Shown: positions 35,816 through 44,631 of the stretch, one piece after another
Position numbering within the stretch: position 1 is the first letter of the stretch
Layout: each line of letters opens with the position of its first letter
Assembly: GCA_910585735.1 (NCBI GenBank)
Contig: CAJUEU010000002.1
Location: 35,822-99,821, forward strand
Source of the DNA: an uncultured Oscillospiraceae bacterium
GTDB lineage: Bacteria; Bacillota; Clostridia; Oscillospirales; Oscillospiraceae
Length of the DNA: 64,000 nt
Direction: 5' to 3'
Notes under the pieces: generated by a model
Databases searched by the model: none
What the model saw: only the letters and a program-made list of their open reading frames with translations
What the model was told of the DNA's origin: nothing
Translations under genes and position numbers: made by a program

Positions 35816-35846
35816 CATCGACTGTTTTTGTATTATAATGTCGATG
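35816..35846. repeat. Inverted repeat around the asd -10 box
   Basis: CATCGAC (35816-35822) and GTCGATG (35840-35846) are perfect complements and flank a minus-strand TATAAT upstream of asd. This is the placing expected of a repressor site, but no repressor is identified. Confidence 0.45.
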
Positions 35847-35949
35847 AACAACTTTTGCCGGAGACAGAGTCCAAGTCTCGGGTTCTCTTCTTTTTTGATA
35901 CTACCATAACCTATTCCTTCATGTCAATCAAGAGATAAAGGAGCTACAT

Positions 35950-37662
35950 ATGAAAAGGAAATTGTTTTCACTGATGTGTGCCGCATCTATGGCCCTGTCT
36001 GTATTTCCGTCTGCTGTCGCAGAAGAAGAGTCTCCACTGCTTCCGGGCGCAAACGTGGCTGCTGAGCAGGAAACATCCCTGCAGGAGGATGCTACAGTGA
36101 TCGTGGGGCTCTATTATGGAAGCAACACCTTGGATGCCGTTAACCTTCAAAATGCCAGCGGATGCGGAAATGGATACCAATTTGGATATTTGGACGACAG
36201 CAGGACCTTCCATTCTCTGGGCTATACCGAAGAAATAGACATTTCGGTTGTAAAAGGGGAAAATGTCTGGTATGGTACACATGATAGCTATGTCTGCTAT
36301 TTTGACCACATTACTTCTGATATTTTGGTAGGAAGCTGGCACGTCCTTTTGCCTATTGAAGTAGCTTCCTGGGAAGACGCATTTGAAAAGACATTGGAAA
36401 CAGGCGGTTTTCCAGCTTGGATCGACGGAAATTGGCAGTTGCGGTACGGTTCTTATGCCACTCAGGAGGAAGCGCAGACAGCCGCTGAAACTTTAGGGGG
36501 GACTACGGTCAGTGCCGGTTCTTATGGCATATCCGTCGTAAGGCGGGGAACCTCTCAGATCCTGTTCCAATTTGATGGTGGGGCTGACCTTCCGCTGATC
36601 GTTAAACCGGGGTTGGACGACAGCATCAAAGCTGTTACTTGGATGAAGAATAGCCGCTATTTTGGCGCCTTTCAATATAGCCGGTTGAACGGAGGGGACC
36701 TGACCGTCTCCAGCGTTCTTTCTCTAGACGATTACGCCAATTGTGTCATTTCCCGTGAAATGAGCTCCAGTTGGCCCCTTGAGGCATTAAAGGCTCAGGC
36801 TGTATGTGCCCGGAATTACTATGAGCAAAAGGTTGCCGACCATCAGCATCGTTCCCAGGGCTTTGATATTTGTGACACTATCCACTGCCAGGTCTATTTT
36901 GGTATGGGCTCTACAAATGAGCGTACGGCACAGGCCGCGGAAGAAACCTCAAAGCTCCGTATCTGGTATCAGGGAAGTCGTGCTGACATCTTTTATTTTG
37001 CTTCCGACGGAGGCGCTACCGAAGCCTCCCAAAATGTGTGGGTAAAAGAATACCCGTACCTTTGCGGCGTGATAGACCCTTACGAGGCCACCGTGGCGGA
37101 TAAGATCTCCAAATACAATTGGACTGTAACCTACACCGCCGATGAGCTCACCGAATTACTTCATGAAAAGGGATATGGTATTGGCGCCAAAGTAATAGAC
37201 TTTCAGGTATCGGAACGCACCCCAAACGGAAATGTAAAGCGAATCACATTTACCCTTGATAATGGCAAAACCCATTCCTTTGCCAAGGACAGTGCCCGCA
37301 TCTTTTTGGGACTTCGTTCAATTCGCTACTCTGTCAGCCGTTCTGGAGCCACGATTGGAGGATGCTATTATGTGGACCAGGACGACTGCTTGCAATCTGT
37401 AGATGGACTATATGCCATTGGCGGAAATGAAACCCTAAATCAGGTTAGCGGAGCACCCTATGTGATCACAGGCAGTGGGATCGAAGCGCTGCCTGCCCCA
37501 TATGGCGGAACGCCTACAGACGAACTGGTCTTTACCGTACAGGGTTCTGGCAATGGTCATAATGTGGGCATGAGCCAATGGGGCGCCTACGCCATGGCAC
37601 TGCAGGGCTTCACATTTGAGGATATCCTAAAATTTTACTTTCCAGGTGTTGAAATTTATTGA
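35950..37662 (+). CDS. SpoIID/LytB-domain secreted protein with SPOR-like repeat
   Basis: A 570-aa exported protein with a signal peptide (residues 1-24). A SPOR-like stretch (WQLRYGSYATQEEAQTAAE, ~160-180) precedes a SpoIID/LytB domain (~255-470) with VISREMSSSWPLEALKAQAV and ICDTIHCQVYFG. The C-terminal GNGHNVGMSQWGAYAMA is the other SpoIID signature. SpoIID trims peptidoglycan during engulfment. This protein is much longer than B. subtilis SpoIID (~340 aa), and the SPOR-like part could target denuded glycan. Function as SpoIID or a LytB-like enhancer is not settled. queA starts 15 bases later. Confidence 0.9.
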   Translation: MKRKLFSLMCAASMALSVFPSAVAEEESPLLPGANVAAEQETSLQEDATVIVGLYYGSNTLDAVNLQNASGCGNGYQFGYLDDSRTFHSLGYTEEIDISVVKGENVWYGTHDSYVCYFDHITSDILVGSWHVLLPIEVASWEDAFEKTLETGGFPAWIDGNWQLRYGSYATQEEAQTAAETLGGTTVSAGSYGISVVRRGTSQILFQFDGGADLPLIVKPGLDDSIKAVTWMKNSRYFGAFQYSRLNGGDLTVSSVLSLDDYANCVISREMSSSWPLEALKAQAVCARNYYEQKVADHQHRSQGFDICDTIHCQVYFGMGSTNERTAQAAEETSKLRIWYQGSRADIFYFASDGGATEASQNVWVKEYPYLCGVIDPYEATVADKISKYNWTVTYTADELTELLHEKGYGIGAKVIDFQVSERTPNGNVKRITFTLDNGKTHSFAKDSARIFLGLRSIRYSVSRSGATIGGCYYVDQDDCLQSVDGLYAIGGNETLNQVSGAPYVITGSGIEALPAPYGGTPTDELVFTVQGSGNGHNVGMSQWGAYAMALQGFTFEDILKFYFPGVEIY

Positions 37663-37677
37663 GAAGGCTGGCGCAAA

Positions 37678-38706
37678 ATGAAAACCTCAGATTTTTATTA
37701 TGAGCTCCCCCCCGAGCTGATTGCTCAAACCCCATTGGAGCAGCGTGATGGTTCCAGACTTATGCGTCTGAATAAAGAGACTGGAGAAATTGGGCATTAT
37801 CATTTTTTTGATCTTCCAGGCTTTCTAAAGCCGGGAGATTGCCTTGTTCTGAACGATTCCCGTGTTCTTCCCGCAAGACTGCTTGGCCACAGGGTTCCTT
37901 CTGGCGGTGCGGTGGAGATCCTGCTTTTGGTGGATCGTGGAAACAAAAAATGGGAATGTCTGGTTCGGCCTGGTCGAAAGCTTCATCCGGGGCAGAAGGT
38001 CAGCTTTGGAGATGGTACTCTTTTGACCGCTGAGATTTTGGAAGAACTCCCCGGCGGAAATCGAATCGTTTCTTTCCATTATGACGGAATTTTTCTGGAG
38101 ATTCTGGAGCAGCTTGGTAAGATGCCTTTGCCACCTTATATCAAAGAGGAACTAAACGACCCCGGCCGTTATCAGACCGTCTATTCCAAAGAAGCTGGCT
38201 CCGCAGCCGCACCAACGGCAGGACTCCACTTTACCAAGGAACTTTTAAAGCGCATTGAAGATATGGGCGTCAAGGTTTGCTACGTGACCCTTCACGTAGG
38301 ACTTGGAACCTTCCGTCCGGTAAAAGAGGAAGATCCTCTGGAGCATGAAATGCACTCTGAGTACTGCGTGATTTCGGCAGAGACCGCCGATATCGTCAAT
38401 CAAACCAAGCGAGAGGGCGGCCGGGTCATCTGTGTCGGAACCACCTCCTGCCGCACCTTGGAAAGCTGGGCAGGGGAGGAGGGGCATCTGAAGGAAAGCG
38501 CGGGATGGACCAACATTTATATTTACCCAGGGTACCGATTTAAGGTTTTAGACGGCTTGGTCACAAATTTTCATTTGCCGGAATCTACCTTGATCATGCT
38601 CGTTTCCGCATTGGCCGGCCGGGAACATATTTTGTCCGCCTACGAAGAAGCAGTCAAGGAACAATATCGCTTTTTCAGCTTTGGCGATGCGATGTTTATT
38701 TCTTAG
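37678..38706 (+). CDS. queA: S-adenosylmethionine:tRNA ribosyltransferase-isomerase
   Basis: Adds the cyclopentane ring precursor to preQ1-tRNA in queuosine synthesis. Begins [42 protein letters not shown] and [15 protein letters not shown] are the family blocks. 342 aa. Directly upstream of tgt, the preceding step, with a 32-base gap. Confidence 0.97.
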   Translation: MKTSDFYYELPPELIAQTPLEQRDGSRLMRLNKETGEIGHYHFFDLPGFLKPGDCLVLNDSRVLPARLLGHRVPSGGAVEILLLVDRGNKKWECLVRPGRKLHPGQKVSFGDGTLLTAEILEELPGGNRIVSFHYDGIFLEILEQLGKMPLPPYIKEELNDPGRYQTVYSKEAGSAAAPTAGLHFTKELLKRIEDMGVKVCYVTLHVGLGTFRPVKEEDPLEHEMHSEYCVISAETADIVNQTKREGGRVICVGTTSCRTLESWAGEEGHLKESAGWTNIYIYPGYRFKVLDGLVTNFHLPESTLIMLVSALAGREHILSAYEEAVKEQYRFFSFGDAMFIS

Positions 38707-38738
38707 GAGAAACAGTATGGAAGGAAAGGAGTTTTTTC

Positions 38739-39869
38739 GTGTTTGATATAATAAAAACCGAAGACCGTGCCCGCCGCGGTGTATTTACCTGCTCCCACGG
38801 AACAGTCCAGACCCCCGTATTTATGAATGTGGGTACCCAGGGAGCCATTAAGGGCGGGGTCTCCGCCTGCGACCTGAAGGAGATCGGCTGTCAGGTCGAG
38901 CTCTCCAACACCTACCATCTTCATCTTCGTCCCGGAGACGACGTAGTCCGTACCATGGGTGGGCTACACAGATTTATGAATTGGAACGGCCCCATTCTCA
39001 CAGATTCTGGGGGATTTCAGGTGTTTTCCTTGGCCGGTCTTCGGAAAATCAAAGAGGAAGGCGTCTATTTTTCCTCCCACATTGATGGGCGAAAGATTTT
39101 TATGGGCCCCGAGGAATCCATGCAGATCCAGTCAAATCTGGGCAGCGACATCGCTATGGCCTTTGATGAGTGCGTAGAGAACCCCGCAACCTATGATTAT
39201 GCCAAAGCTTCCTGTGAACGTACTTATCGTTGGCTGGAACGGTGCAAGACTGAGCACGATCGCCTGAATTCTCTGCCGGACACCATAAATCCCCAGCAGA
39301 TGCTTTTTGGAATTAACCAAGGGGCTACATTTCCTGAGTTGCGGGTCTGGCATATGGAGGAGATCAAAAAGGTCGACTGTGACGGCTACGCCATTGGAGG
39401 TTTAGCGGTGGGAGAACCCACTGAAGTAATGTATGAGATCATTGACGCGGTCGAGCCCCATATGCCCAAAGAAAAGCCCCGGTATCTCATGGGGGTGGGC
39501 ACTCCTTCCAACATCATTGAAGCTGTCGCCAGAGGGATAGATTTTTTTGACTGTGTTATGCCGGCCCGAAACGCACGCCATGGTCGTCTTTATACCTGGG
39601 AAGGATCCATCAATCTGAAAAACGAAAAATATCGGCTGGATCCATCTCCCATTGATCCCACCTGCAGCTGTCCCGTCTGCAAGCATTTTTCCAGGGCCTA
39701 TCTTCGTCACCTCTTTGTGGCGGGGGAGATGCTTGCTATGCGCTTGGCTGTTCTGCATAATTTGTATTTTTACAACGATTTGATGTCTCGAATCAGGGCC
39801 GCTCTGGATGCTGGAGAATTTGCCTCTTTCCGGCAGAAGTACAGTGAAATGCTGGATCGACGGATTTAA
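38739..39869 (+). CDS. tgt: tRNA-guanine transglycosylase
   Basis: Swaps guanine-34 for preQ1 in GUN tRNAs. SGGFQVFSL near residue 90, SHIDGRK and DCVMPARNARHGRLYT carry catalytic residues; the zinc site is CSCPVCKHF. 376 aa from GTG 38739, with AAGGAG upstream. In the same order as queA, as often found. Confidence 0.97.
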   Translation: MFDIIKTEDRARRGVFTCSHGTVQTPVFMNVGTQGAIKGGVSACDLKEIGCQVELSNTYHLHLRPGDDVVRTMGGLHRFMNWNGPILTDSGGFQVFSLAGLRKIKEEGVYFSSHIDGRKIFMGPEESMQIQSNLGSDIAMAFDECVENPATYDYAKASCERTYRWLERCKTEHDRLNSLPDTINPQQMLFGINQGATFPELRVWHMEEIKKVDCDGYAIGGLAVGEPTEVMYEIIDAVEPHMPKEKPRYLMGVGTPSNIIEAVARGIDFFDCVMPARNARHGRLYTWEGSINLKNEKYRLDPSPIDPTCSCPVCKHFSRAYLRHLFVAGEMLAMRLAVLHNLYFYNDLMSRIRAALDAGEFASFRQKYSEMLDRRI

Positions 39870-39881
39870 TTTTTTGAGGGC

Positions 39882-39910
39882 TTGCAAATTGTATTCATTT
39901 ACGGTATACT
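39882..39910 (+). promoter_or_regulatory. Promoter of yajC
   Basis: TTGCAA (39882-39887), a 17-base spacer and TATACT (39905-39910). Confidence 0.75.
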
Positions 39911-39951
39911 GAATAACACATGTTCCAGAAAAATATTTGGAGGAATCAATT

Positions 39952-40239
39952 ATGGGCGGCGAAATGACTCAAATGATCATTGTTACAGTTGGTATGTTTG
40001 CGGTAATGTATTTTCTGATGATCCGGCCGGAAAGTAAGCGGAAAAAGCAGGAAGCGAAAATGCGTTCCGAGCTGGTAGTTGGTGACGTGATCCAAACCAT
40101 TGGCGGTATTATCGGCACCATTTGCGCGGTAAAAGATACCAGCATTGTTGTTGAGACTGGTGCGGACCGGGTCCGCATCGAGTTTGCAAAAGAGGCTGTG
40201 GCAGGTAAGCGCTCCACTCCTGCAGACACTTCGAAATAA
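39952..40239 (+). CDS. yajC: Sec translocase accessory protein YajC
   Basis: A 95-aa single-pass membrane protein. One N-terminal transmembrane segment (IIVTVGMFAVMYFLMI), then RPESKRKKQ and a soluble part with the GGIIGTICAV turn typical of YajC. Associates with SecDF. ATG 39952 with TTGGAGG upstream. A terminator follows. YajC next to tgt is a widely conserved pair. Confidence 0.93.
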   Translation: MGGEMTQMIIVTVGMFAVMYFLMIRPESKRKKQEAKMRSELVVGDVIQTIGGIIGTICAVKDTSIVVETGADRVRIEFAKEAVAGKRSTPADTSK

Positions 40240-40247
40240 GCTGTTGA

Positions 40248-40278
40248 AACAGCACCGCAAAAATTGCGGTGCTGTTTT
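40248..40278 (+). terminator. Terminator after yajC
   Basis: A 13-bp stem AACAGCACCGCAA/TTGCGGTGCTGTT with a 3-base loop, then TT. Confidence 0.88.
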
Positions 40279-40352
40279 CATATTCCAAAAGGACATGATA
40301 GCGTCCCTCTCAGCATAGGGTAAAGCAGCAACTATGCTGGGAGGGTTATATT

Positions 40353-40787
40353 ATGCGAAGAAACGAAGAAGAACAAGGGATCGTACTGTTCCAGTGGGGG
40401 AAATCGGTTTTTCTTGGGGGAGTGACAGCATTTCTCTTTTGTGTGCTATTTCTCTTTCTGGTTTCTATTGGAATATCAAATGGTCTTCTAAAAGCTGAGC
40501 AGGGACCCCAGGTTACTGTAGTAGCCTGTGTTTTAGGGAGCTTCTTAGGTGGTCTTCTGGCGGTAGGCCAGCACAAAGGACGCAAATTGCTCATAGGTCT
40601 CGCTGTAGGTGGTATCCTATTTTTGCTTTTATTGACCTGCGGCATATTAATGTATGACAGCTTCTCTTTAGAGAACGGGGGAATTGAGCTTCTTGGTGGG
40701 ACCCTGTGCGGAGGCGGAGCCGCCGGCATTTTAACCGGGGGAGGGAAGCGGCACAAATTGTCACCCCCAAAAAAGCGCAGACGTTGA
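40353..40787 (+). CDS. TIGR04086-type four-TM membrane protein
   Basis: A 144-aa integral membrane protein with four hydrophobic segments (FLGGVTAFLFCVLFLFLV, VTVVACVLGSFLGGLLAV, LLIGLAVGGILFLLLL, ELLGGTLCGGGAAGIL) and a basic tail. This layout, and a place after yajC in a spore former, fit the TIGR04086 (YrzE-like) family. Role unknown. Followed by the AT-rich gap before spoIIM. Confidence 0.72.
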   Translation: MRRNEEEQGIVLFQWGKSVFLGGVTAFLFCVLFLFLVSIGISNGLLKAEQGPQVTVVACVLGSFLGGLLAVGQHKGRKLLIGLAVGGILFLLLLTCGILMYDSFSLENGGIELLGGTLCGGGAAGILTGGGKRHKLSPPKKRRR

Positions 40788-41122
40788 CAGTTTTTCTCAA
40801 GTGTCAACGCACTGAATTTTCCACAGGTTACATAACTGAGACATCCAAAATGTGGTGAACAATCAAAATGCGCCACACTATATCTTGGTAATCATCCATT
40901 TTTCAAAGTCCACAACGAAGTACCATTTTCTTGTTTCCGTTCCACTGTTTACATAATATATTTTACATAACTTTTATAAATAACAAAAATATTTCAAAAA
41001 AGTCTTGCGTTATCCAGAAAAGTAGATTAAAATAGGGATACGTCTTTTTCGCATCAGTTTTTCCGCAGCATAGCCTTGTCCTCACCAACATATAAATTGG
41101 ATATGTTGTGGGGGTGAGTTCT
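40788..41122. other. AT-rich intergenic region
   Basis: 335 bases with no supportable gene. It is AT-rich in the middle (ATAATATATTTTACATAAC) and carries a TTTTCCACA and a TTATCCAGA that resemble DnaA boxes but are single, mismatched and unclustered. A CATATAAATT near 41088 could be the -10 box of a sporulation-sigma promoter for spoIIM; this is weak. Confidence 0.5.
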
Positions 41123-41752
41123 GTGCGAAAAGCAGTAGCGGGATTCTGGTGGCCGCCGGCATCTGAGGGCGTCGTGGCTCTTGTTGTGACGGCGTTCTTT
41201 TTTGCCCTTGGCAGTTTTCTTGGTTTTGCGGCCTCCTCGGCCGCATCCGCGGATGGCGCCGAGGCAACGCGCATTTACTTGGAACATTTTTTATCCGTTG
41301 CCCAGGAAGGTCAGTGGGTTTATCCGGGGGTACTTTCTTTTTTGTGGGAATCCCTTCGCTGGCCGCTCGTTGCTTTGTTATTTGGTTTTTCAGCTCTCGG
41401 CCTGATCTGTCTCCCTGTTTTGAGCGGGATACGGGGCTTCGTTCTTACTTTTTCCGTAGGCGCTTTTGTTGAGGCCTATGGGCCAAACGGTGCGACGGCT
41501 GCATTGCTGATTCTGGGTATCCCTGCGCTTATGTCTGTTCCTGCCTTTTTTCTTTTGTCTGCGCAAAGCTTCTCCGCTTCCTGTAAATTAGCGTCCAGAG
41601 GGTCCGGGCAGGGAAAGCGTGATCTCCCTTATCAGCGTGCTTATTTGTTCCGTTGTATATTGAGCGCGTCATTTTTAGGGATAAGCATGATACTTGATTG
41701 GTTTCTGGTACCAACACTGACCGGGGGCTGGGCCAGCATTTTGCTTGGTTGA
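41123..41752 (+). CDS. spoIIM: Stage II sporulation protein M
   Basis: Membrane component of the SpoIID/SpoIIM/SpoIIP engulfment machine. 209 aa with about five hydrophobic segments: VVALVVTAFFFALGSFLGFA, WPLVALLFGFSALGLIC, GIRGFVLTFSVGAFVEAYG, ALLILGIPALMSVPAFF and a C-terminal helix. The GTG at 41123 follows GGGGGTGAG; an upstream GTG at 41108 overlaps that site. No SpoIIP here; a SpoIID-type gene lies 5 kb away. Confidence 0.8.
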   Translation: MRKAVAGFWWPPASEGVVALVVTAFFFALGSFLGFAASSAASADGAEATRIYLEHFLSVAQEGQWVYPGVLSFLWESLRWPLVALLFGFSALGLICLPVLSGIRGFVLTFSVGAFVEAYGPNGATAALLILGIPALMSVPAFFLLSAQSFSASCKLASRGSGQGKRDLPYQRAYLFRCILSASFLGISMILDWFLVPTLTGGWASILLG

Positions 41753-41779
41753 TTCGGTTTCACAAAGAGGGTGAAGAGA

Positions 41780-42658
41780 GTGGATCTGCTAAAAATGTAT
41801 CAGCAATATTTGATTGAGGTTAAAAATTCCTCAGAAAATACGCTGAGTTCATATTCTCGCGACATTGAGCAATATTTGCGCTGGTTGGAGACAACAGACC
41901 TTTCTCCTCAAAGCGCTTCTCAGGTAGATGTGGATCATTATACAAAATATCTTCTTGGTCTTGGTAAGTCTGTGGCTACCGCCACCCGCTCTCTTGCTTC
42001 TCTCAAATCTTTCTATAGCTTTCTTCTTCGTGAAGGGATCGTTTCGGTCAATCCCGCCAAAGGCGTTGTTTTGGAAAAAATCGAACGCAAGCTGCCTCAG
42101 GTTTTGAGCAACAAGGAAGTTGATCTATTTCTTGAACAACCCGACCCGCGGGATACAAAGGGATGTCGGGATAAGGCTATGCTCGAACTGCTTTACGCTA
42201 CAGGCATCCGCGTTACCGAGCTTATTGACCTCAATTTGGAGCATCTGAACCTGAGCGCTGGTTTTCTGCGTTGTGTGACAAAGAAAAAAGAACGGATCAT
42301 CCCTCTTTACTCAACCGCCGTCCGGGCCTTGGCGGATTATATTGAGCATGTGCGCCCCCAGTTGATTGAGCAGCCCGACGAGCGAGCTCTCTTTGTAAAT
42401 ATGAATGGTTCTCGCATGTCCCGGCAAGGTTTTTGGAAAATCATTAAACATTATCAGGATCAGGCGGGAATCCAAAAGGAAATCACACCCCATACGCTTC
42501 GTCATTCCTTTGCCACCCATCTTTTGGAGAACGGCGCGGATCTTCGCTCTATTCAGGAAATGCTGGGACATGCCGATATTGCCTCCACCCAAGTCTATAC
42601 GCAAGTTATCAATCAGAAGTTGAAAGATGTCTATAACAGGGCGCATCCCCGCACTTGA
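41780..42658 (+). CDS. xerD: Tyrosine recombinase XerD
   Basis: Resolves chromosome dimers at dif with XerC. 292 aa. Catalytic residues are in ATGIRVTELIDLN (Arg), HTLRHSFATHLL (His-Arg) and LGHADIASTQVYTQV (Tyr nucleophile). GTG 41780 with AAGAGG upstream is preferred over the GTG nine bases earlier. A second tyrosine recombinase lies at 57472 on the other strand. Confidence 0.95.
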   Translation: MDLLKMYQQYLIEVKNSSENTLSSYSRDIEQYLRWLETTDLSPQSASQVDVDHYTKYLLGLGKSVATATRSLASLKSFYSFLLREGIVSVNPAKGVVLEKIERKLPQVLSNKEVDLFLEQPDPRDTKGCRDKAMLELLYATGIRVTELIDLNLEHLNLSAGFLRCVTKKKERIIPLYSTAVRALADYIEHVRPQLIEQPDERALFVNMNGSRMSRQGFWKIIKHYQDQAGIQKEITPHTLRHSFATHLLENGADLRSIQEMLGHADIASTQVYTQVINQKLKDVYNRAHPRT

Positions 42659-42693
42659 AACCGTGAGTCATTTCAAAAAGACTCACGGTTTTT
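42659..42693 (+). terminator. Terminator after xerD
   Basis: An 11-bp stem AACCGTGAGTC/GACTCACGGTT followed by TTT. Confidence 0.9.
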
Positions 42694-42731
42694 CAAATAC
42701 TGCCAAAATTTTTTGTTTTCATATTTTTCTA

Positions 42732-42760
42732 TTGAAATATGACCTCATAAGAGGTATACT
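42732..42760 (+). promoter_or_regulatory. Promoter of the DUF1858 gene
   Basis: TTGAAA (42732-42737), a 17-base spacer and TATACT (42755-42760), about 35 bases before the start. Confidence 0.8.
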
Positions 42761-42794
42761 ATTGACGCATCAAGATTTTTTGGAGGTTTTTCTT

Positions 42795-43001
42795 ATGGCG
42801 AAAATTACAAAAGACACCATCATCGGAGAAATTTTGGATATTGCTCCCGAGACCGCTCCCGTATTTATGTCCATTGGAATGCACTGTCTTGGTTGTCCCG
42901 CTTCCCGCGGAGAAACTGTAGAACAGGCCTGCATGGTTCACGGCGTTGATGTGGATGAGCTTTTGGCCGCGATCAATCAGCTGATTCCCGCTGAGCAGTA
43001 A
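42795..43001 (+). CDS. DUF1858 domain protein (ScdA/YtfE N-terminal-like)
   Basis: A 68-aa protein with the DUF1858 signature: IGEILDIAPETAPVFMSIGM, CLGCPASRGETVEQAC with a Cys-x2-Cys pair, and a C-terminal helix VDVDELLAAINQL. Stand-alone copies are common in anaerobes; function unproven, with a redox or disulfide role likely. It has a clear promoter, GGAGG and its own terminator, so it is a monocistronic gene. Confidence 0.9.
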   Translation: MAKITKDTIIGEILDIAPETAPVFMSIGMHCLGCPASRGETVEQACMVHGVDVDELLAAINQLIPAEQ

Positions 43002-43003
43002 TG

Positions 43004-43033
43004 AAAGGAGCGGCTTTGCCGCTCCTTTTTTCT
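43004..43033 (+). terminator. Terminator after the DUF1858 gene
   Basis: An 11-bp stem AAAGGAGCGGC/GCCGCTCCTTT with a 3-base loop and a T-run. Confidence 0.92.
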
Positions 43034-43061
43034 CGCCATAAGGAAAGGAGGCCCCTTGCCC

Positions 43062-43781
43062 ATGAAACGATTTTTTTCTCTTTCACCGCGCCTTCAAACT
43101 GTAGCAGATTTGGTGCCTCACGGAAAAGCTTGTGCAGATATTGGCACAGACCATGGACGCCTTCCTGTTTGGCTCCTTCATCACAAACGAATTCCATTCG
43201 CCGTCGCAACCGACCTGCGCCCCAAGCCTTTGGCATGCGCCAAAAGCCTGGCGGCGCAATGGGAAATTAGCGAATCACAAATATCCTTTCGTTTGTGTGA
43301 TGGACTCACTGGTGTTCATCCAGAGGAGGCCCAAACCATCACAATTACGGGAATGGGTGGAGAAACGATTGCCGACATTTTGGATGCCTCAAGTTGGGTC
43401 AAAGAGCCAAGGCACTGCTATATTCTTCAGGCCATGAGCGGAACGGAAGGACTTCGGCGTTATCTTTCAGAAAACGGTTTTTCAATTCGCAGAGAATGCC
43501 TGGTAGAGGAAACTGGAGTGATCTATATCGTTCTGGTGGCCGAATATGAGCAAGATCTCCCATTGTCCCCAGGAGAAATTTGGGTCGGAAGACAATCTTC
43601 AGAGCTTCAGGCCCCTCTTCGGAGCCGCTATTTGAATCAGGAGCTAACTAAGCTGCGTTGCGCCATTTTCGGACTGGAGCATTCAAAGCAGCCGGAAGAC
43701 TTCGCCAAAAAGAAAATGTATGAGCTTGCGGCTCAGGAAATATCTCAAATGAAAAAGGAGTGGGACATGTGGCAACCGTAA
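43062..43781 (+). CDS. trmK: tRNA (adenine(22)-N1)-methyltransferase TrmK
   Basis: A SAM-dependent methyltransferase of 239 aa. ADIGTDHGRLPVWLL is the SAM-binding motif I, ITGMGGETIADIL carries the TrmK-specific motif, and AMSGTEGLRRYL follows. ATG 43062 with GGAGG upstream. The trmK-nif3 pair is a conserved Firmicutes order. Confidence 0.93.
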   Translation: MKRFFSLSPRLQTVADLVPHGKACADIGTDHGRLPVWLLHHKRIPFAVATDLRPKPLACAKSLAAQWEISESQISFRLCDGLTGVHPEEAQTITITGMGGETIADILDASSWVKEPRHCYILQAMSGTEGLRRYLSENGFSIRRECLVEETGVIYIVLVAEYEQDLPLSPGEIWVGRQSSELQAPLRSRYLNQELTKLRCAIFGLEHSKQPEDFAKKKMYELAAQEISQMKKEWDMWQP

Positions 43782-44563
43782 AAGAAATTTATACATACCT
43801 GGATCAGTTGGCTCCTTTTTCTCTTCAAATGGATTTTGACAACTCTGGCTTTTTGGTTGGCAGGGGAGAAGCTGAGGTCAAAAAGCTCATGATAGCGCTG
43901 GATATTACCAACGACGTAGTGGCTGAAGCCCGGGAAGCAAGCTGTGACTTGATCATTTCTCACCATCCCATTATTTTTCACCCTGCCAAGGCTATTACAG
44001 ATGCAGAGCCAACAGGGAGCTGTATTTTGAGTTTAATCGAAAATCATATAGCAGCCATTTGCGCACACACCAATCTGGACGTTGCGGAGTACGGTGTCAA
44101 CGACGCTTTGGCTCAGGCTTTGCAGCTCACCGAGCTTTCCGTGCTTCATCAGGAGGGGGTAGATCATCAGGGGAAGCCTTACGGCATTGGCCGGATCGGA
44201 ACAGTAGCAAGGCACATGACCGCAAAAAACTTTTCCCTTCAAGTCCAAAACCAACTTCACGCCTTTGGCCTCCGCCTGGAAGATGCGGGAAGGCCGGTCA
44301 AAAAAGTGGCGGTTGGCGGGGGAGCGTGCGGAGAGTATCTTTTCGAGGCGGCTCAAAAAGGGTGCGATACCTTTGTGACCTCAGATGTGAAATACAATAC
44401 CTTCCTTGACGCAAGGGCCTTAGGGATCAATTTGATCGATGCGGGACACTTTTCGACCGAAAATGTGATTTGTCCCATTTTATCCCAATGGATAACGGCA
44501 AAATTTCCAGGTATCGAGACTATGATCTCCCAAAATCATAAAGAGGTATTTTCTTGCATATAA
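43769..44563 (+). CDS. Nif3-like dinuclear metal-centre protein (YqfO family)
   Basis: 264 aa, opening MATVKEIYTYLDQLAPFSLQ, with MDFDNSGFLVG, LIISHHPIIFHP (metal His pair) and DAGHFSTENV near the C-terminus. The family forms a hexameric ring binding two metals per site; a GTP cyclohydrolase-type function has been suggested for relatives. GTG 43769 overlaps the end of trmK by 13 bases and has AAAAAGGAG eight bases upstream. Confidence 0.93.
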   Translation: MATVKEIYTYLDQLAPFSLQMDFDNSGFLVGRGEAEVKKLMIALDITNDVVAEAREASCDLIISHHPIIFHPAKAITDAEPTGSCILSLIENHIAAICAHTNLDVAEYGVNDALAQALQLTELSVLHQEGVDHQGKPYGIGRIGTVARHMTAKNFSLQVQNQLHAFGLRLEDAGRPVKKVAVGGGACGEYLFEAAQKGCDTFVTSDVKYNTFLDARALGINLIDAGHFSTENVICPILSQWITAKFPGIETMISQNHKEVFSCI

Positions 44564-44566
44564 CCG

Positions 44567-44595
44567 TTGCAAAAATTCTTACTCTGTGATAAAAT
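44567..44595 (+). promoter_or_regulatory. Promoter of yebC
   Basis: TTGCAA (44567-44572), a 17-base spacer and TAAAAT (44590-44595), 36 bases before the start. Confidence 0.75.
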
Positions 44596-44631
44596 ATGAA
44601 AGAAATTCTGTTTAGAAGGGATAGATTCCAA

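Noticed and set aside
40788..41122. Possible replication-origin sequence (DnaA-box-like and AT-rich)
   Set aside because: Only two mismatched boxes, no dnaA or dnaN nearby, and no cluster.
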